Source: Pseudomonas matsuisoli (GTDB taxonomy: Bacteria > Pseudomonadota > Gammaproteobacteria > Pseudomonadales > Pseudomonadaceae). From it: 64,000 bases of DNA. The stretch spans positions 577,978 to 641,977 of the forward strand of contig NZ_BMPO01000003.1 of the NCBI RefSeq assembly GCF_014647635.1, written 5' to 3'. Position numbers and translations under genes: made by a program. The notes beneath the pieces were generated by a model. That model worked only from the letters and a program-made list of their open reading frames with translations, did not search any database and was not told where the DNA came from. Below are positions 19,016 to 28,677 of this stretch, one piece after another; position 1 is the stretch's first letter; every line of letters starts with the position of its first letter.

Positions 19016-20872
19016 TCACAGGCACCGTTGGTAAAACGCGAGCTCCTTCTCCAGCACGTCCGCGAGGTTTGCGGCTTGTCGGAAGCCGTGGCGCTCGTCG
19101 GGGTAGAGGTGGTATTCGACCTCGATGCCGTTGCGCTGCAAGGCTTCGACCATGTGCTCGGTCTGTTCGGGTACCACCACCGCATCACGCCCGCCCTGAA
19201 AGAAAATCACCGGCGTGGTGATTCGCTGGGCATGCAGAAGCGGCGCACGCGCCTCGTAGCGATCCCGGTCGAGGTCCGGGTCGCCAATCAACCAGTCCAG
19301 ATAATCCCCTTCGAACTTGTGGGTCGCCTTGCCCAGCGCAAGCGGATCGCTCACTCCGTACAAGCTGGCACCCGCGCGGAAACGGTCGGTGAAGGCCAAT
19401 GCACACAGCGCCGTATACCCGCCGGCGCTGCCGCCACGAATGAATGCGCGTTGACCATCCGCCCACCCCTGAGCGGCCAGATAGTCCACCGCCGCAACGG
19501 CGTCCTCCACGTCGGTAACCCCCCACTCGCCTTTCAAGCGGAAGCGGTAGTCGCGACCAAAGCCACTGCTGCCCCGGTAATTGAGATCGGCGACTGCAAA
19601 ACCGCGTTGCGTCCAGAATTGGATGCGCGGATCGAACACCGGATAGCAGGCGGACGTCGGTCCGCCGTGAAGGAAAATTACCAAAGGCGGCAATGTCCCC
19701 ACCGGTGCGTGAGAGGCAGCGTTTTGTGGTCGGTAGAAAAAACCATGCGCGCGCTCCCCAGACACGGGGTATTCGAATGGCTCCGCGGTGGACAACTCGT
19801 CTGCCGCCAAGGGCGCATGGCCACCCGCTAAGACGCGCACCTCGCCGTTGTCCCAGGTGATCGCCAATACAGCCGAGCCACAATGCGCCGCGGCGGCAAT
19901 GACATAAACCTGTTCGCCATCCGATGCCAGGCTACGAAAACGCGTGTAAGGCGTTGCGAAACGCCGCTCCACACCCGCTTGGCAGGCGACCAGTACGCCA
20001 AAGCCCTGTTCCAGCCGACACGCGAGATAACTACCCTCTTCCAATGGTAGGTAACTGCAGCCCCCCAGCTGCCATGGCGCTGGCGCGTGATCGGCGATGC
20101 GTTCGGCGTCGACCGGGGTCCATCCGCCTGCTTTTTCACACCAAGGCTGCCAGGCGCCCGCCCGGTCACTCAGGCAGTACAAACGGTCATTGGCATCGAA
20201 ACGCGGCTGTTGCAACGACGCGTCACCCTGAGTTCCCGCGACCCGGCAACGCTCTGTCCAAGAGCCGCAGGTTGAGCGCGTGCTCGTGACCAGTCGTGTC
20301 GAGGTCCAGGGTTGCTCCGGTCTGTCCCATTCGATCCAGGCAAGTCGCCGGCCATCGGGGCTTAGGGCAGGCGACGCGTAGAAGTCCGCGCCTTCGGCGA
20401 TCACCGTTCGCTCGCCGGAGGGAATGGCGATCGTCACCAGACGATGCTGCACGGTCTTTTCAGTGTGGTCCTCTTCTACACAGAGGACGGCGTTACCAAT
20501 AGGGTCGAAAAGCACGTCACCGTGACGCCGAGTCTCATTGGCCGTCAGTGGCGTCGGTGATCCTTCGCTCAGCCCCTGAAGGTAGATTTGTTGATCGGCT
20601 TCGTTGACGAAGGCGATGCCAGCATCCGTTACGCAGAACGCGCCGCCGCCGTATTCGTAAACGCGGCTGCGTACGGAGTAATTGGGTGGTGTCAAAGCCC
20701 GAGCCTGACCGTCGCGATGGAACCACAGGGAACAGCGGCCTTCGTCAGGTCGGTATTCCACCCAAAACACCCCGCCGTGCCCCGCCCGCAGTTCCGCGTA
20801 ATCGGCGCTGGCAGCCGCCGCCATGTCCGCGGTCCAGTCGGAAGGCCAAAAGCCGTAGGGAGTGGTGGGCAT
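19016..20872 (-). CDS. S9-family prolyl-oligopeptidase-like peptidase of the PQQ cluster (PqqM/PqqH type)
   Basis: The 618-residue protein has a beta-propeller-like N-terminal half and a C-terminal alpha/beta-hydrolase peptidase domain with HGGPTS, the nucleophile motif GGSAGGY and the His motif DERHGF. S9 peptidases are found after pqqE in Pseudomonas (named pqqM or pqqH) and may help degrade or process PqqA. I chose the ATG at 20872 (MPTTPYGFWPSDW): an in-frame upstream extension runs through the REP pair and is not credible. It is separated from pqqE by the REP pair and the transposase gene. No pqqF gene is seen. Confidence 0.85.
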   Translation of the reverse strand: MPTTPYGFWPSDWTADMAAAASADYAELRAGHGGVFWVEYRPDEGRCSLWFHRDGQARALTPPNYSVRSRVYEYGGGAFCVTDAGIAFVNEADQQIYLQGLSEGSPTPLTANETRRHGDVLFDPIGNAVLCVEEDHTEKTVQHRLVTIAIPSGERTVIAEGADFYASPALSPDGRRLAWIEWDRPEQPWTSTRLVTSTRSTCGSWTERCRVAGTQGDASLQQPRFDANDRLYCLSDRAGAWQPWCEKAGGWTPVDAERIADHAPAPWQLGGCSYLPLEEGSYLACRLEQGFGVLVACQAGVERRFATPYTRFRSLASDGEQVYVIAAAAHCGSAVLAITWDNGEVRVLAGGHAPLAADELSTAEPFEYPVSGERAHGFFYRPQNAASHAPVGTLPPLVIFLHGGPTSACYPVFDPRIQFWTQRGFAVADLNYRGSSGFGRDYRFRLKGEWGVTDVEDAVAAVDYLAAQGWADGQRAFIRGGSAGGYTALCALAFTDRFRAGASLYGVSDPLALGKATHKFEGDYLDWLIGDPDLDRDRYEARAPLLHAQRITTPVIFFQGGRDAVVVPEQTEHMVEALQRNGIEVEYHLYPDERHGFRQAANLADVLEKELAFYQRCL

Positions 20873-20923
20873 GAGGCTCTTCTCCGAGTTAGCCGGTTTT
20901 ACGGTGAGGACAGTCCAATCGCA

Positions 20924-20989
20924 TTCGCGAGCAAGCTCGCTCCTACAAAAGTGCCGCGTTCCTCCTGTAGGAGCGAGCTTGCTCGCGAA
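20924..20989. repeat. REP doublet next to the REP-associated transposase
   Basis: The 24 bases at 20924-20947 are the exact reverse complement of 20966-20989, with an 18-base spacer. Each copy contains GTAGGAGCGAGCTTGCTCGC. The doublet lies 8 bases from the stop of the transposase gene at 20997. This REP differs in its core from the doublet at 13113-13183. Confidence 0.92.
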
Positions 20990-20996
20990 CAGTGAT

Positions 20997-21449
20997 TCAA
21001 AGCCAAACCGCATTCCAGTAGGGATAATCACTGGCGCGGCTAACCAAACCCGCTCTAACCGGGTTCAGCACGATGTATCGAGCAAGAGCGCGAACATCCT
21101 CCTCACTCCGCATCGCACGATCGTGATAACCCTTTTGCCACAGTTGACCAGACACTCTCATAACCGCATTAATGTCGCGCGCTATAAAAGACTTCACGCG
21201 CTGCACCGGGCGATAAAGCGGACCATCCTTCAGTGCGAACATCCAATGAATGTGATCTGGCATGACCACCCAAGCCAAGGTCTTGATTGAGTCGTCGACT
21301 GAAGCCGCATGCAAACGCCGAGAGGCAAATTTCGCTAAAGCACTGTCAGCGAATACCCTCTTTCGCTCGCACGTAACTGCCGTCACTACGTAAATCTGAT
21401 TCGGTACGGACACCCGTCCCTTTTGCAAATCCCGTCCATGGAACTGCAT
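20997..21449 (-). CDS. REP-associated tyrosine transposase (RAYT)
   Basis: The 150-residue product belongs to the Y1 transposase family of RAYT proteins: the HUH-type motif VVMPDHIHWMF (His66, His68), RVKSFIARDIN, GYHDRAMRSEEDVRALARYIVLNPVRAG with the candidate catalytic Tyr125. RAYTs bind and cut REP sequences as single-stranded DNA and are thought to spread them, usually as single-copy domesticated genes. A REP doublet lies directly at its 3' side. It sits in the PQQ cluster between pqqE and the S9 peptidase, on the same strand, and starts 30 bases after pqqE. It looks intact. Confidence 0.92.
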   Translation of the reverse strand: MQFHGRDLQKGRVSVPNQIYVVTAVTCERKRVFADSALAKFASRRLHAASVDDSIKTLAWVVMPDHIHWMFALKDGPLYRPVQRVKSFIARDINAVMRVSGQLWQKGYHDRAMRSEEDVRALARYIVLNPVRAGLVSRASDYPYWNAVWL

Positions 21450-21479
21450 TCGTTTCCCCTAAAAAGCGGATTCGCCCCC

Positions 21480-22634
21480 TCACACCTTCGCAATGATCCG
21501 CGACGCCTTCTCATTGCGATACTGCAGCTGATCCATGCCCAGCGCCGCCATTTCTGCCTCTTCCCGCGCGGCGAGGATGATGCCGTGATGTTCGGACTTG
21601 CCGCAGACCGGGTCAGCGTTCTCCGCGTTGCCGGTGAGCATGAAGGCCTGACAGCGGCAGCCGCCGAAGTCTTTTTCCTTCTCATCGCACGAACGGCAAG
21701 GCTCTGGCATCCAGTCGTAACCGCGAAAACGGTTGAAACCAAAAGACTCGTACCAGATGTGCTTCAAGCTGGCGTCACGGACGTTGGGAAACTGCACCGG
21801 AAGCTGCCGGGCGCTGTGGCACGGCAAGGCAGTGCCATCCGGTGTGATGTCGAGAAACAGATTGCCCCAGCCGTTCATGCACGCCTTGGGGCGCTCTTCG
21901 TAGTAGTCGGGGGTAACGAAGATGAGCTTGCACGGATGCCCCTGCGCTTCGAGTTTTTCCCGCCACTCACTGGTGATCCGCTCCGCGCGCTCGAGCTGGG
22001 CCTTGGTCGGCAGCAACCCGGCGCGGTTGAGTTCCGCCCAGCCGTAGAACTGGCACGTTGCGAGCTCGACGAAATCGGCTTCGAGCTCGATGCAGAGTTC
22101 GATGATGCGGTCGATGCTGTCGATGTTGTGCCGATGAGTAACGAAGTTGAGCACCATCGGATAACCGTGGGCCTTCACCGCCCGCGCCATTTCCAGCTTG
22201 TGCGCGAACGCCTTGCGCGACCCGGCGAGCATGTTGTTCACCTCCTCGTCGGCCGCCTGAAAGCTGATCTGGATGTGGTCGAGGCCCGCCTCGGCGAACT
22301 CGGCGATACGCTTTTCCGTCAAGCCAATACCGGAGGTGATGAGGTTGGTGTAGTACCCCATGTCACGCGAGGCTTTGATCAGCTGTGCCAGATCCTGCCG
22401 CACCAGCGGCTCGCCGCCCGAAAAACCTAGCTGCGCCGCGCCCATGTCACGCGCCTGGCGAAAGACGTCGATCCATTCGTCCGTGGTCAGCTCGGTGCCC
22501 TGCTTGGCGAAATCGACAGGGTTGGAGCAATACGGGCATTGCAGCGGGCAACGATAGGTCAGCTCGGCCAATAACCAGAAGGGCTGACCGACTACTACCC
22601 CAGGCTTAGCGAAGCTCGATCCAGTGTTTGCCAC
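21480..22634 (-). CDS. pqqE: PqqE, radical SAM PqqA cross-linking enzyme
   Basis: The 384-residue product has the radical SAM motif RCPLQCPYC (Cys29, Cys33, Cys36) and a C-terminal SPASM region with [20 protein letters not shown]. PqqE forms the C-C bond between Glu and Tyr side chains of the PqqA peptide, with PqqD as chaperone. The start at 22634 overlaps the 3' end of pqqD by 29 bases. Full length for the family. The gene is followed by a transposase gene. Confidence 0.97.
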   Translation of the reverse strand: MANTGSSFAKPGVVVGQPFWLLAELTYRCPLQCPYCSNPVDFAKQGTELTTDEWIDVFRQARDMGAAQLGFSGGEPLVRQDLAQLIKASRDMGYYTNLITSGIGLTEKRIAEFAEAGLDHIQISFQAADEEVNNMLAGSRKAFAHKLEMARAVKAHGYPMVLNFVTHRHNIDSIDRIIELCIELEADFVELATCQFYGWAELNRAGLLPTKAQLERAERITSEWREKLEAQGHPCKLIFVTPDYYEERPKACMNGWGNLFLDITPDGTALPCHSARQLPVQFPNVRDASLKHIWYESFGFNRFRGYDWMPEPCRSCDEKEKDFGGCRCQAFMLTGNAENADPVCGKSEHHGIILAAREEAEMAALGMDQLQYRNEKASRIIAKV

Positions 22635-22881
22635 AGGCCACCTCGATGAACTCGACCACGTCGTCCTTCAGGGTCGGAAATCCGGGGAACTGCGCTTCCA
22701 GCGCGGCGATGATGGCGGCGACGTCGCGTTGACCGTCGACCTGCTTGAGTATTTCGGCTGCGCTACCGTTGAGCTTGATCATGCCCTCGGGGTATAGCAG
22801 TACGTGCGCGTCCTGCGCGGGCTCGAACTGAAAGCGGTAGCCGCGACGAAAGACGGGCGTCTGGTGCAATGCAACGGTCAT
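22606..22881 (-). CDS. pqqD: PqqD, peptide chaperone for PQQ synthesis
   Basis: The 91-residue protein fits Pqq[39 protein letters not shown] and the C-terminal helix region DVVEFIEVA. It binds PqqA and presents it to PqqE. I chose the ATG at 22881 (MTVALHQTP) with AGAGAG upstream; the longer frame back to 22950 overlaps pqqC and has no family support. It lies between pqqC and pqqE. Confidence 0.95.
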   Translation of the reverse strand: MTVALHQTPVFRRGYRFQFEPAQDAHVLLYPEGMIKLNGSAAEILKQVDGQRDVAAIIAALEAQFPGFPTLKDDVVEFIEVACGKHWIELR

Positions 22882-22915
22882 GGCAGACTCTCTTGAAAGC
22901 GGGGCGAGCACGGGC

Positions 22916-23668
22916 TCACAGCGCGATACCCTTGTGCCATACACGCGCATGAGTAACGGTGTGGTACGGCGGACGATGTAGCTCGTAGGCCATGCTCATC
23001 GCATCGAGCATGCTCCACAGGATGTCGAGCTTGAACTGAAGAATTTCCAGCATTCGCTCTTGCGCATCCCGCGTGGTGTAGTGCTCGAGCGTGATACGCA
23101 GGCCATGCTCGACATCACGTCGCGCCTGCCCCAGACGCGTGCGGAAGTAGTCATAGCCGGCCGGATCGATCCAGGGGTAATGCGTGGGCCAGGTGTCCAG
23201 TCGCGATTGGTGAATCTGCGGCGCGAACAGCTCAGTAAGCGAGCTGCTCGCGGCTTCATGCCAGTTGGCACGACGAGCGAAATTCACATAGGCATCGACA
23301 GCGAAGCGCACGCCAGGCAACACCAGCTCTTGGGACAACACTTGCTCGCGGTCCAGACCTACGGCCTCGCCAAGACGCAACCATGCTTCGATGCCGCCCT
23401 CTTCACCGGGTGCACCGTCGTGATCAAGGATGCGCTGCACCCATTCGCGGCGCGTATCGCGATCCGGGCAATTCGCGAGGATGGCGGCATCCTTTAGCGG
23501 GATGTTGACCTGATAGTAGAAGCGATTAGCGACCCAGCCTTGGATCTGCTCGCGTGTCGCACGGCCTTCGTACATCGCCACCTGGTACGGGTGATGGATG
23601 TGGTAGTAGTCGCCCTTCGCGCGCAGTGCCCGCTCGAAGGCTTCGGGAGTCATTGCCTCGGCCGTCAT
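22916..23668 (-). CDS. pqqC: PqqC, pyrroloquinoline-quinone synthase
   Basis: The 250-residue protein has the usual PqqC length and conserved segments [27 protein letters not shown] and [12 protein letters not shown]. It catalyses the last step, an eight-electron oxidation and ring closure giving PQQ, without a metal cofactor. It is flanked by pqqB (16 bases upstream) and pqqD. Confidence 0.97.
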   Translation of the reverse strand: MTAEAMTPEAFERALRAKGDYYHIHHPYQVAMYEGRATREQIQGWVANRFYYQVNIPLKDAAILANCPDRDTRREWVQRILDHDGAPGEEGGIEAWLRLGEAVGLDREQVLSQELVLPGVRFAVDAYVNFARRANWHEAASSSLTELFAPQIHQSRLDTWPTHYPWIDPAGYDYFRTRLGQARRDVEHGLRITLEHYTTRDAQERMLEILQFKLDILWSMLDAMSMAYELHRPPYHTVTHARVWHKGIAL

Positions 23669-23684
23669 GATCTGCCCTCCTCAC

Positions 23685-24596
23685 TCACAGTTCGAGGCCC
23701 ATGCCGTCGAACGCCACCTCGATACCGTGTTCGCCGAGGACTTTTCGCTCAGGCGAATCTTCATCGAGGATCGGGTTGGTGTTGTTGATATGGATGAGCA
23801 CCTTGCGTGGTTTACTCAATCCATCCAGCACCTCGATCATGCCACCGGGGCCGCTTTGTGCGAGGTGACCCATTTCCTGACCCGTTTTGCTGCCGACCCC
23901 GCGGGTCTGCATTTCATCGTCGGTCCAGAGCGTGCCATCTACCAATACGAGATCGGCCGCGCGCATGGTTTCCAGCAGCGCGTCGCTGATCTTGCCCAGC
24001 CCTGGCGCATAGAACAGCGTGCGGTCCGTACGTGTATCGCGCACCAGCAGCCCGATGTTGTCGCCTGGGTGCGGATCGTTGCGGTGCGGCGAATACGGTG
24101 GCGCGGCACTGCGCAATGGAATGGGCGTGATCTGAAGTGCCGGACAAGTAGGAACGGTAAAACCGGCATCAAGATCGATACGGTTCCAGCGCAGGCCGCC
24201 ATTCCAGTGCTTGAGCATGTTGAACAGCGGAAAGCCGGTCGTGAGGTCCTGATGGACCATCTCGGTGCACCACACCTCGTGCGGGCAACCTTCACGCAGT
24301 GTCAGCAAGCCCGTGGTGTGATCGATCTGGCTGTCGAGCAGAATGATGCCGCCGATCGCCGTATCACGCAGCGCCCGCGCTGGCTGCAGCGCCGGGAAGC
24401 TTTCCAGCTGGGCACGGATATCAGGAGAAGCGTTGCAGAGAATCCAATCAACGCCATTGTCGGACAGCGCAATGGATGACTGGGTACGTGCCTTTGCATT
24501 CAGCGTGCCGGCACGCAGGCCCTTGCAGTTCGGGCAATTGCAGTTCCACTGAGGGAAGCCGCCGCCGGCCGCGGAGCCGAGAATCTGGATGAACAT
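23685..24596 (-). CDS. pqqB: PqqB, metallo-beta-lactamase-fold PQQ biosynthesis protein
   Basis: The 303-residue product opens with [19 protein letters not shown], the PqqB signature with a Cys-rich zinc-binding segment, and ends in DGMGLEL. It is an MBL-fold protein; published work assigns it hydroxylation of the diamino acid intermediate. It is preceded by pqqA with a hairpin between the two, and followed closely by pqqC. Confidence 0.97.
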   Translation of the reverse strand: MFIQILGSAAGGGFPQWNCNCPNCKGLRAGTLNAKARTQSSIALSDNGVDWILCNASPDIRAQLESFPALQPARALRDTAIGGIILLDSQIDHTTGLLTLREGCPHEVWCTEMVHQDLTTGFPLFNMLKHWNGGLRWNRIDLDAGFTVPTCPALQITPIPLRSAAPPYSPHRNDPHPGDNIGLLVRDTRTDRTLFYAPGLGKISDALLETMRAADLVLVDGTLWTDDEMQTRGVGSKTGQEMGHLAQSGPGGMIEVLDGLSKPRKVLIHINNTNPILDEDSPERKVLGEHGIEVAFDGMGLEL

Positions 24597-24609
24597 TCAA
24601 TAACCTTGG

Positions 24610-24664
24610 AAAAGAAAAATGCCCCGCGACCGGAAAACGCTAGGCGTTCGGGCCGCTGGGGCAT
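24610..24664 (-). terminator. Hairpin with T-run between pqqA and pqqB (likely partial terminator)
   Basis: On the minus strand GCCCCAGCGG pairs with CCGGTCGCGGGGC (imperfect), followed by ATTTTTCTTTT. The hairpin lies just after pqqA and before pqqB, so it should cut read-through and keep the small pqqA message in excess over pqqB-E. Confidence 0.75.
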
Positions 24665-24673
24665 CAGGAGCGA

Positions 24674-24751
24674 TCAACGGTTTGCGAAGTACAGGGTCAC
24701 TTCGAAGCCGATGCGCAGGTCTGTGAATTCAGGCTTGGTCCACATGAGCAT
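24674..24751 (-). CDS. pqqA: PqqA, precursor peptide of PQQ
   Basis: A 25-residue peptide, MLMWTKPEFTDLRIGFEVTL followed by YFANR, matches PqqA. It contains the invariant Glu and Tyr (FEVTLYF) that become the PQQ skeleton. The start at 24751 has AGAGG four to five bases upstream; the second ATG at 24745 would give the more usual 23 residues. Too short for ordinary gene finding. It is the first gene of the cluster. Confidence 0.95.
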   Translation of the reverse strand: MLMWTKPEFTDLRIGFEVTLYFANR

Positions 24752-24876
24752 TTACCTCTTTCAAAAATGTCGGACTATCCCGACTGCGACTATTGTACGC
24801 ACCTGTTCCGCAGTTTGCAGAAGTGCATCCTTACAACAGACCGTTCCCCCGCCATGGAAGTGCGACGCGTCTTTCG

Positions 24877-25476
24877 TTAGCCAAATAGTTTGGTTGCCGT
24901 TTTCGCGACCAACTCACCTTGGTGGCGGGCGCCCTCCAACTCGATCGCGCTGGGCTGGCGAGAGCCGTCGCCACCTGCAATAGTGGTGGCGCCGTAGGGC
25001 GCGCCGCCGACAATCTCATCGAGTGTCATCTGCCCCTGATGACTGTAAGGCAGCCCGACGACGATCATCCCAAAGTGCAGCAGGTTGGTGATGGTGGAGA
25101 ACAACGTTGTCTCTTGCCCGCCGTGTTGGGACGCGGTTGAGGTGAAAGCCGCGCCAACTTTGCCGTTCAATTCCCCTCGCGCCCATAAACCGCCTGCCTG
25201 GTCAAGAAACGCTGCCATCTGGCTGCTGATACGCCCGAATCGGGTAGGCGTCCCGATGATGATGGCGTCGTAGTGCGCCAGCTCCGACACTTTGGCGATC
25301 GGTGCAGCTTGGTCAAGCTTGAAATGCGCCGTTTTGGCGACCTCCTCCGGGGCAGTTTCCGGAACGCGCTTGACGTCGACCTCGGCGCCGCCCGCACGCG
25401 CGCCTTCAGCCATCGCATTAGCCATGGTTTCGATATGACCGTACGTCGAATAGTAAAGAACGAGAACTTTTGCCAT
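24877..25476 (-). CDS. wrbA: NAD(P)H:quinone oxidoreductase WrbA
   Basis: The 199-residue product begins [19 protein letters not shown], the FMN-binding flavodoxin motif of WrbA, and contains [23 protein letters not shown] and the [20 protein letters not shown] segment typical of the family. WrbA reduces quinones by two electrons, limiting redox stress. I chose the ATG at 25476; the frame continues upstream without family similarity. It is 126 bases upstream of pqqA on the same strand and has its own logic. Confidence 0.95.
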   Translation of the reverse strand: MAKVLVLYYSTYGHIETMANAMAEGARAGGAEVDVKRVPETAPEEVAKTAHFKLDQAAPIAKVSELAHYDAIIIGTPTRFGRISSQMAAFLDQAGGLWARGELNGKVGAAFTSTASQHGGQETTLFSTITNLLHFGMIVVGLPYSHQGQMTLDEIVGGAPYGATTIAGGDGSRQPSAIELEGARHQGELVAKTATKLFG

Positions 25477-25570
25477 TGATATGCCTCCAGGCATGGATGA
25501 ACGGATTGGCTCGTTTGAAAAACTCAGCGCGAGCCACTGGGTGATCGACCGGAACCACACACCGTTCCTA

Positions 25571-26791
25571 CTATCGCCGGCGATCGAGAACGTTGATGAC
25601 CAGTCGATCCAGCCAGCCCCAAATACGTTGATAGACACGTACCGCCAACGGGCGCTCGTGCCAGCGCTCGAGTGTGATTTCCCGACTGGCGACGAAATCG
25701 TTGGTAAGGCACTGCTGGGCATCGGCGATCAATTGAGGGTCAACCGACTCCAGGTTGTTTTCCAGATTCCAACGCAGGTTCCAATGATCGAAATTGCAGG
25801 ACCCCAAACTGACCCAGTCGTCCACGAGCACCATTTTCATATGCAGGAACTTGGGCTGGTATTCGAAGATACGGACGCCCGCACGCAGCAGGCGTGGGTA
25901 ATAGCGCTGACCGGCGAACCGGATTGGCGGGTGGTCGGTATTGCGACTGGTCAACAAGAGCCGGACATCGACGCCACGGCGCGCGGCCTTGACCAACGCC
26001 CTTCGCACCCGCCATGTCGGCAAGAAATAAGGGGTTGCGAGCCATACCCGGTGTTCTGCCCGCGAAAGGTTGCGCAACAGCGCATGCACGATGTCACGGT
26101 GCTGTCGTGAGGCGGTGTAAGCAACCCGGCCGCAACCCTCGCGATCGCCTCCCGAGGGCGCCGGTGGCAGGCGTGCTGGGCGCAACGGCACACGTGGGGA
26201 CCAAAAGCCGCTGCGCTGGCAATGCGCCCACAGCTGGTCGAACAAGGCGCGCCAGTCCTGCAGCAAGGGGCCGCTCATTTCCACCATGATTTCGTGCCAG
26301 GGCGCAGCCTCGTCCGGCAACCAGAACTCGTCCGTGGACCCCGCGCCACCGACATAACCGTAGGTGTCGTCCACCAACAGCAGTTTGCGGTGATCGCGGA
26401 AGAGGTTTGCCCAGCCGCGACGAAGATTCAGCGGGTTGTATTGCATCACCTCCACACCTGCCTCGTGCAGGCGAGTCCGTAAGGGTTGCCCTAGCTTTAG
26501 CGACCCGAACCCGTCGAACAGACAGCGCACCGCGACGCCTCGGCTCGCCGCCGCAGCCAAGGCATCGACCAAACGGTCACTGCACTTTCCATCTTCGATG
26601 AGATACAGCTCGACCTCGATCTGCCGGGTCGCGCGCGTGATGGCATCGAGCATGCGCGGAAAGAATTGTTCGCCGTCGATCAGCAGTTCGAAGCGATTCC
26701 CGCGCCGCCAGGGAAACACGGTTCCCCGGCGCGCGCCGGGGGCCAACGCGTCGGCGGTTTGAGAGGCGATACGCTCGAGGGTATGGGCCAT
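25571..26791 (-). CDS. Phospholipase D-family cardiolipin synthase-like protein (ClsB type)
   Basis: The 406-residue protein has two HKD motifs: HRKLLLVDD (His134, Lys136, Asp141) and HMKMVLVDD (His317, Lys319, Asp324), each followed by a GGAG/GSCN-type element. There is no N-terminal transmembrane hairpin, which fits ClsB rather than ClsA. It would transfer phosphatidyl groups to make cardiolipin. AAGGA precedes the ATG at 26791; a further in-frame start at 26839 is less likely. The ornithine-lipid genes are divergent across a 239-base gap. Confidence 0.88.
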   Translation of the reverse strand: MAHTLERIASQTADALAPGARRGTVFPWRRGNRFELLIDGEQFFPRMLDAITRATRQIEVELYLIEDGKCSDRLVDALAAAASRGVAVRCLFDGFGSLKLGQPLRTRLHEAGVEVMQYNPLNLRRGWANLFRDHRKLLLVDDTYGYVGGAGSTDEFWLPDEAAPWHEIMVEMSGPLLQDWRALFDQLWAHCQRSGFWSPRVPLRPARLPPAPSGGDREGCGRVAYTASRQHRDIVHALLRNLSRAEHRVWLATPYFLPTWRVRRALVKAARRGVDVRLLLTSRNTDHPPIRFAGQRYYPRLLRAGVRIFEYQPKFLHMKMVLVDDWVSLGSCNFDHWNLRWNLENNLESVDPQLIADAQQCLTNDFVASREITLERWHERPLAVRVYQRIWGWLDRLVINVLDRRR

Positions 26792-27030
26792 GACGTCCTT
26801 AAACGCACAAAAGAGGGTTCGGTAGCGCGCAGCCCTCATATAGTCCGGCGGCCGCGGACGGGAGTTCCATCCGTGACGCGACGACGCGGCACACCGGGAG
26901 AGGTTGTCACCGAAGCATCATCTGGCCGTCATGGATGCGACACCACGCCTGCCTAGTCTGGCGGTGCTCGGGCCGCGCAGCCCGCAATTGGGCGGCGCGC
27001 CATGACTCAGACGTCTTCAAGGAGGTCGCC

Positions 27031-27777
27031 ATGGCATTTGCTTCCACGTCTAGAAACGCTTCTCGCCGCCTGCAGGCTGAACGGCTCGTATCGGCCGCAG
27101 CCATTCAGGAAGCACAAGCGCTCCGCTTTAACGTGTTCAGTTCCGACTTCGGTGCTTCATTCGACAGCAGCTCTGGTCTGGACGCCGACCTCTTCGATCC
27201 GCACTGCGCACACCTGGGGGTACGTGACCTGGAAACCGGGAAACTTGTCGCCACGACACGGCTATTGGACCATCACAGCGCAGCGCGCCTGGGCCGGTTC
27301 TACAGCGAAAGCGAGTTCGCACTGCACGGTTTGCTCGCCCTGGAAGGCCCGATTCTCGAAGTTGGCCGCACCTGCGTACTGGCGAGCCACCGCAATGGCG
27401 GCACCATCGCCATACTCTGGAGCGAGCTGTCGGAAGTGCTCAACGAAGGTCGCTACCGCTATCTCATGGGCTGCGCGAGCATCCCGATGCGCGACGATGG
27501 GGTTCAGGTGGAAGCGATCATGCGGCGATTGCGCGAGCGCCACCTGTGCACCGACCACTTGCGGGCCGTCCCGCGCACGCCTGTGCCGCCAATAGAAGTG
27601 CCAGAACAAGTCACCGCAGAACTGCCGCCCTTGCTCAAAGCCTATATGCGACTCGGCGCGAAAATTTGCGGAGAACCCTGTTGGGACCGTGAGTTTCAAA
27701 CCGCGGACGTATTCGTCTTGCTCAAGCGCGAAGACCTTTGCCCGCGCTACGCGCGCCACTTCAAGACAGCCGTCTGA
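27031..27777 (+). CDS. olsB: OlsB, ornithine N-acyltransferase (lyso-ornithine lipid synthesis)
   Basis: The 248-residue protein fits the GNAT-like acyltransferases of the OlsB/hemolysin-like family: [39 protein letters not shown] and a C-terminal [14 protein letters not shown]. OlsB attaches a 3-hydroxyacyl chain from acyl carrier protein to ornithine. A strong AAGGAGG precedes the ATG at 27031. Its TGA overlaps a possible start of olsA. Ornithine lipids are phosphorus-free membrane lipids, often induced by phosphate limitation. Confidence 0.92.
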   Translation: MAFASTSRNASRRLQAERLVSAAAIQEAQALRFNVFSSDFGASFDSSSGLDADLFDPHCAHLGVRDLETGKLVATTRLLDHHSAARLGRFYSESEFALHGLLALEGPILEVGRTCVLASHRNGGTIAILWSELSEVLNEGRYRYLMGCASIPMRDDGVQVEAIMRRLRERHLCTDHLRAVPRTPVPPIEVPEQVTAELPPLLKAYMRLGAKICGEPCWDREFQTADVFVLLKREDLCPRYARHFKTAV

Positions 27778-28640
27778 TGCGTTCGCGCACAACCGGATTC
27801 AATCATTCGTTCTTGCAGAGAAGACGGGCACCGGGTAAATACGGGCCCTTTCCAACGAACCGGATGTTTATGGAGTCCTTTCGGCTGTACTCAAGGCTCG
27901 TTTGCTTGATAGGCGTATTGCTCTACGGCGTGCTGCTGGCAGTACTGGCTTGCGTGATCGAGCGCTTCGTCCGTGATCCGCTCAGCGTGCGGCAAACCCT
28001 CTGCCGTTCATTCATGGCCTGCCTGGTCTGGGTGCTTCCCTTCCGCGTCCGGGTCGAGGGCAAGCGCCCCCGCGAACCCATGTTATGGGTCGCCAATCAC
28101 GTCTCCTGGACGGATATTCCGTTGATTGGTCACCTGGCGCCGGTTTCGTTCCTGTCCAAATCCGAAGTGCGCGCCTGGCCGCTGGCCGGCTGGCTCGCGA
28201 GGCATGGCGGAACGTTGTTTATTCGCCGTGGCGCTGGGGAAAGTCAATCCCTGTCTCAGCAGATGGGGGAGTATCTCGAAAATCGTCATCCGCTGGTGAT
28301 GTTTCCAGAAGGTACGACGGGCGACGGTTTATCGGTGCTCCCGTTTCATGGGCGTTTGCTGACCGCCGCAGTCGAGCGAAACCTACCCATCCAACCGGTT
28401 TCGCTCGCTTATCGCCGCAACGGTGCGCCCTGCCCGTCCTCGCCCTTCATTGGCGACGAGACGCTACCGGTGCACCTGTTCCGCTTGCTCCGTTCCACAC
28501 CGTGCGACGTCATTATCACGCTGCTACCGGTAATTCCCACCGAGGATCGAGGGCGCAGCGAGGTGGCGCGGGCCGCGCGCACCGCGATTGTCGACGCGCT
28601 GGATCTGCCCGCGGCCCCCGCTGAACATGTGGCCGCTTAG
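27777..28640 (+). CDS. olsA: OlsA, lyso-ornithine lipid O-acyltransferase
   Basis: The 287-residue product is a PlsC-type acyltransferase with NHVSWTD (His108, Asp113, the NHX4D motif), a hydrophobic segment at about 41-60 and FPEGTT (176-181). Next to olsB it should add the second acyl chain to lyso-ornithine lipid. The start is uncertain: ATG at 27777 overlaps the olsB stop (TGATG, coupling), while ATG at 27864 gives 258 residues starting closer to the membrane segment. The C-terminus is at 28640, 37 bases from a convergent gene. Confidence 0.9.
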   Translation: MRSRTTGFNHSFLQRRRAPGKYGPFPTNRMFMESFRLYSRLVCLIGVLLYGVLLAVLACVIERFVRDPLSVRQTLCRSFMACLVWVLPFRVRVEGKRPREPMLWVANHVSWTDIPLIGHLAPVSFLSKSEVRAWPLAGWLARHGGTLFIRRGAGESQSLSQQMGEYLENRHPLVMFPEGTTGDGLSVLPFHGRLLTAAVERNLPIQPVSLAYRRNGAPCPSSPFIGDETLPVHLFRLLRSTPCDVIITLLPVIPTEDRGRSEVARAARTAIVDALDLPAAPAEHVAA

Positions 28641-28677
28641 GTAAATCTGGCGACGCGTGGTGCGGGGACCGACGCGC

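Noticed and set aside
13113..21000. CRISPR array from repeated palindromes
   Set aside because: The repeats are paired inverted REPs at scattered sites, not direct repeats with regular spacers, and no cas genes are present.
20873..21031. N-terminal extension of the S9 peptidase
   Set aside because: The extra 53 residues are a translation of the REP doublet; the ATG at 20872 gives the normal start.
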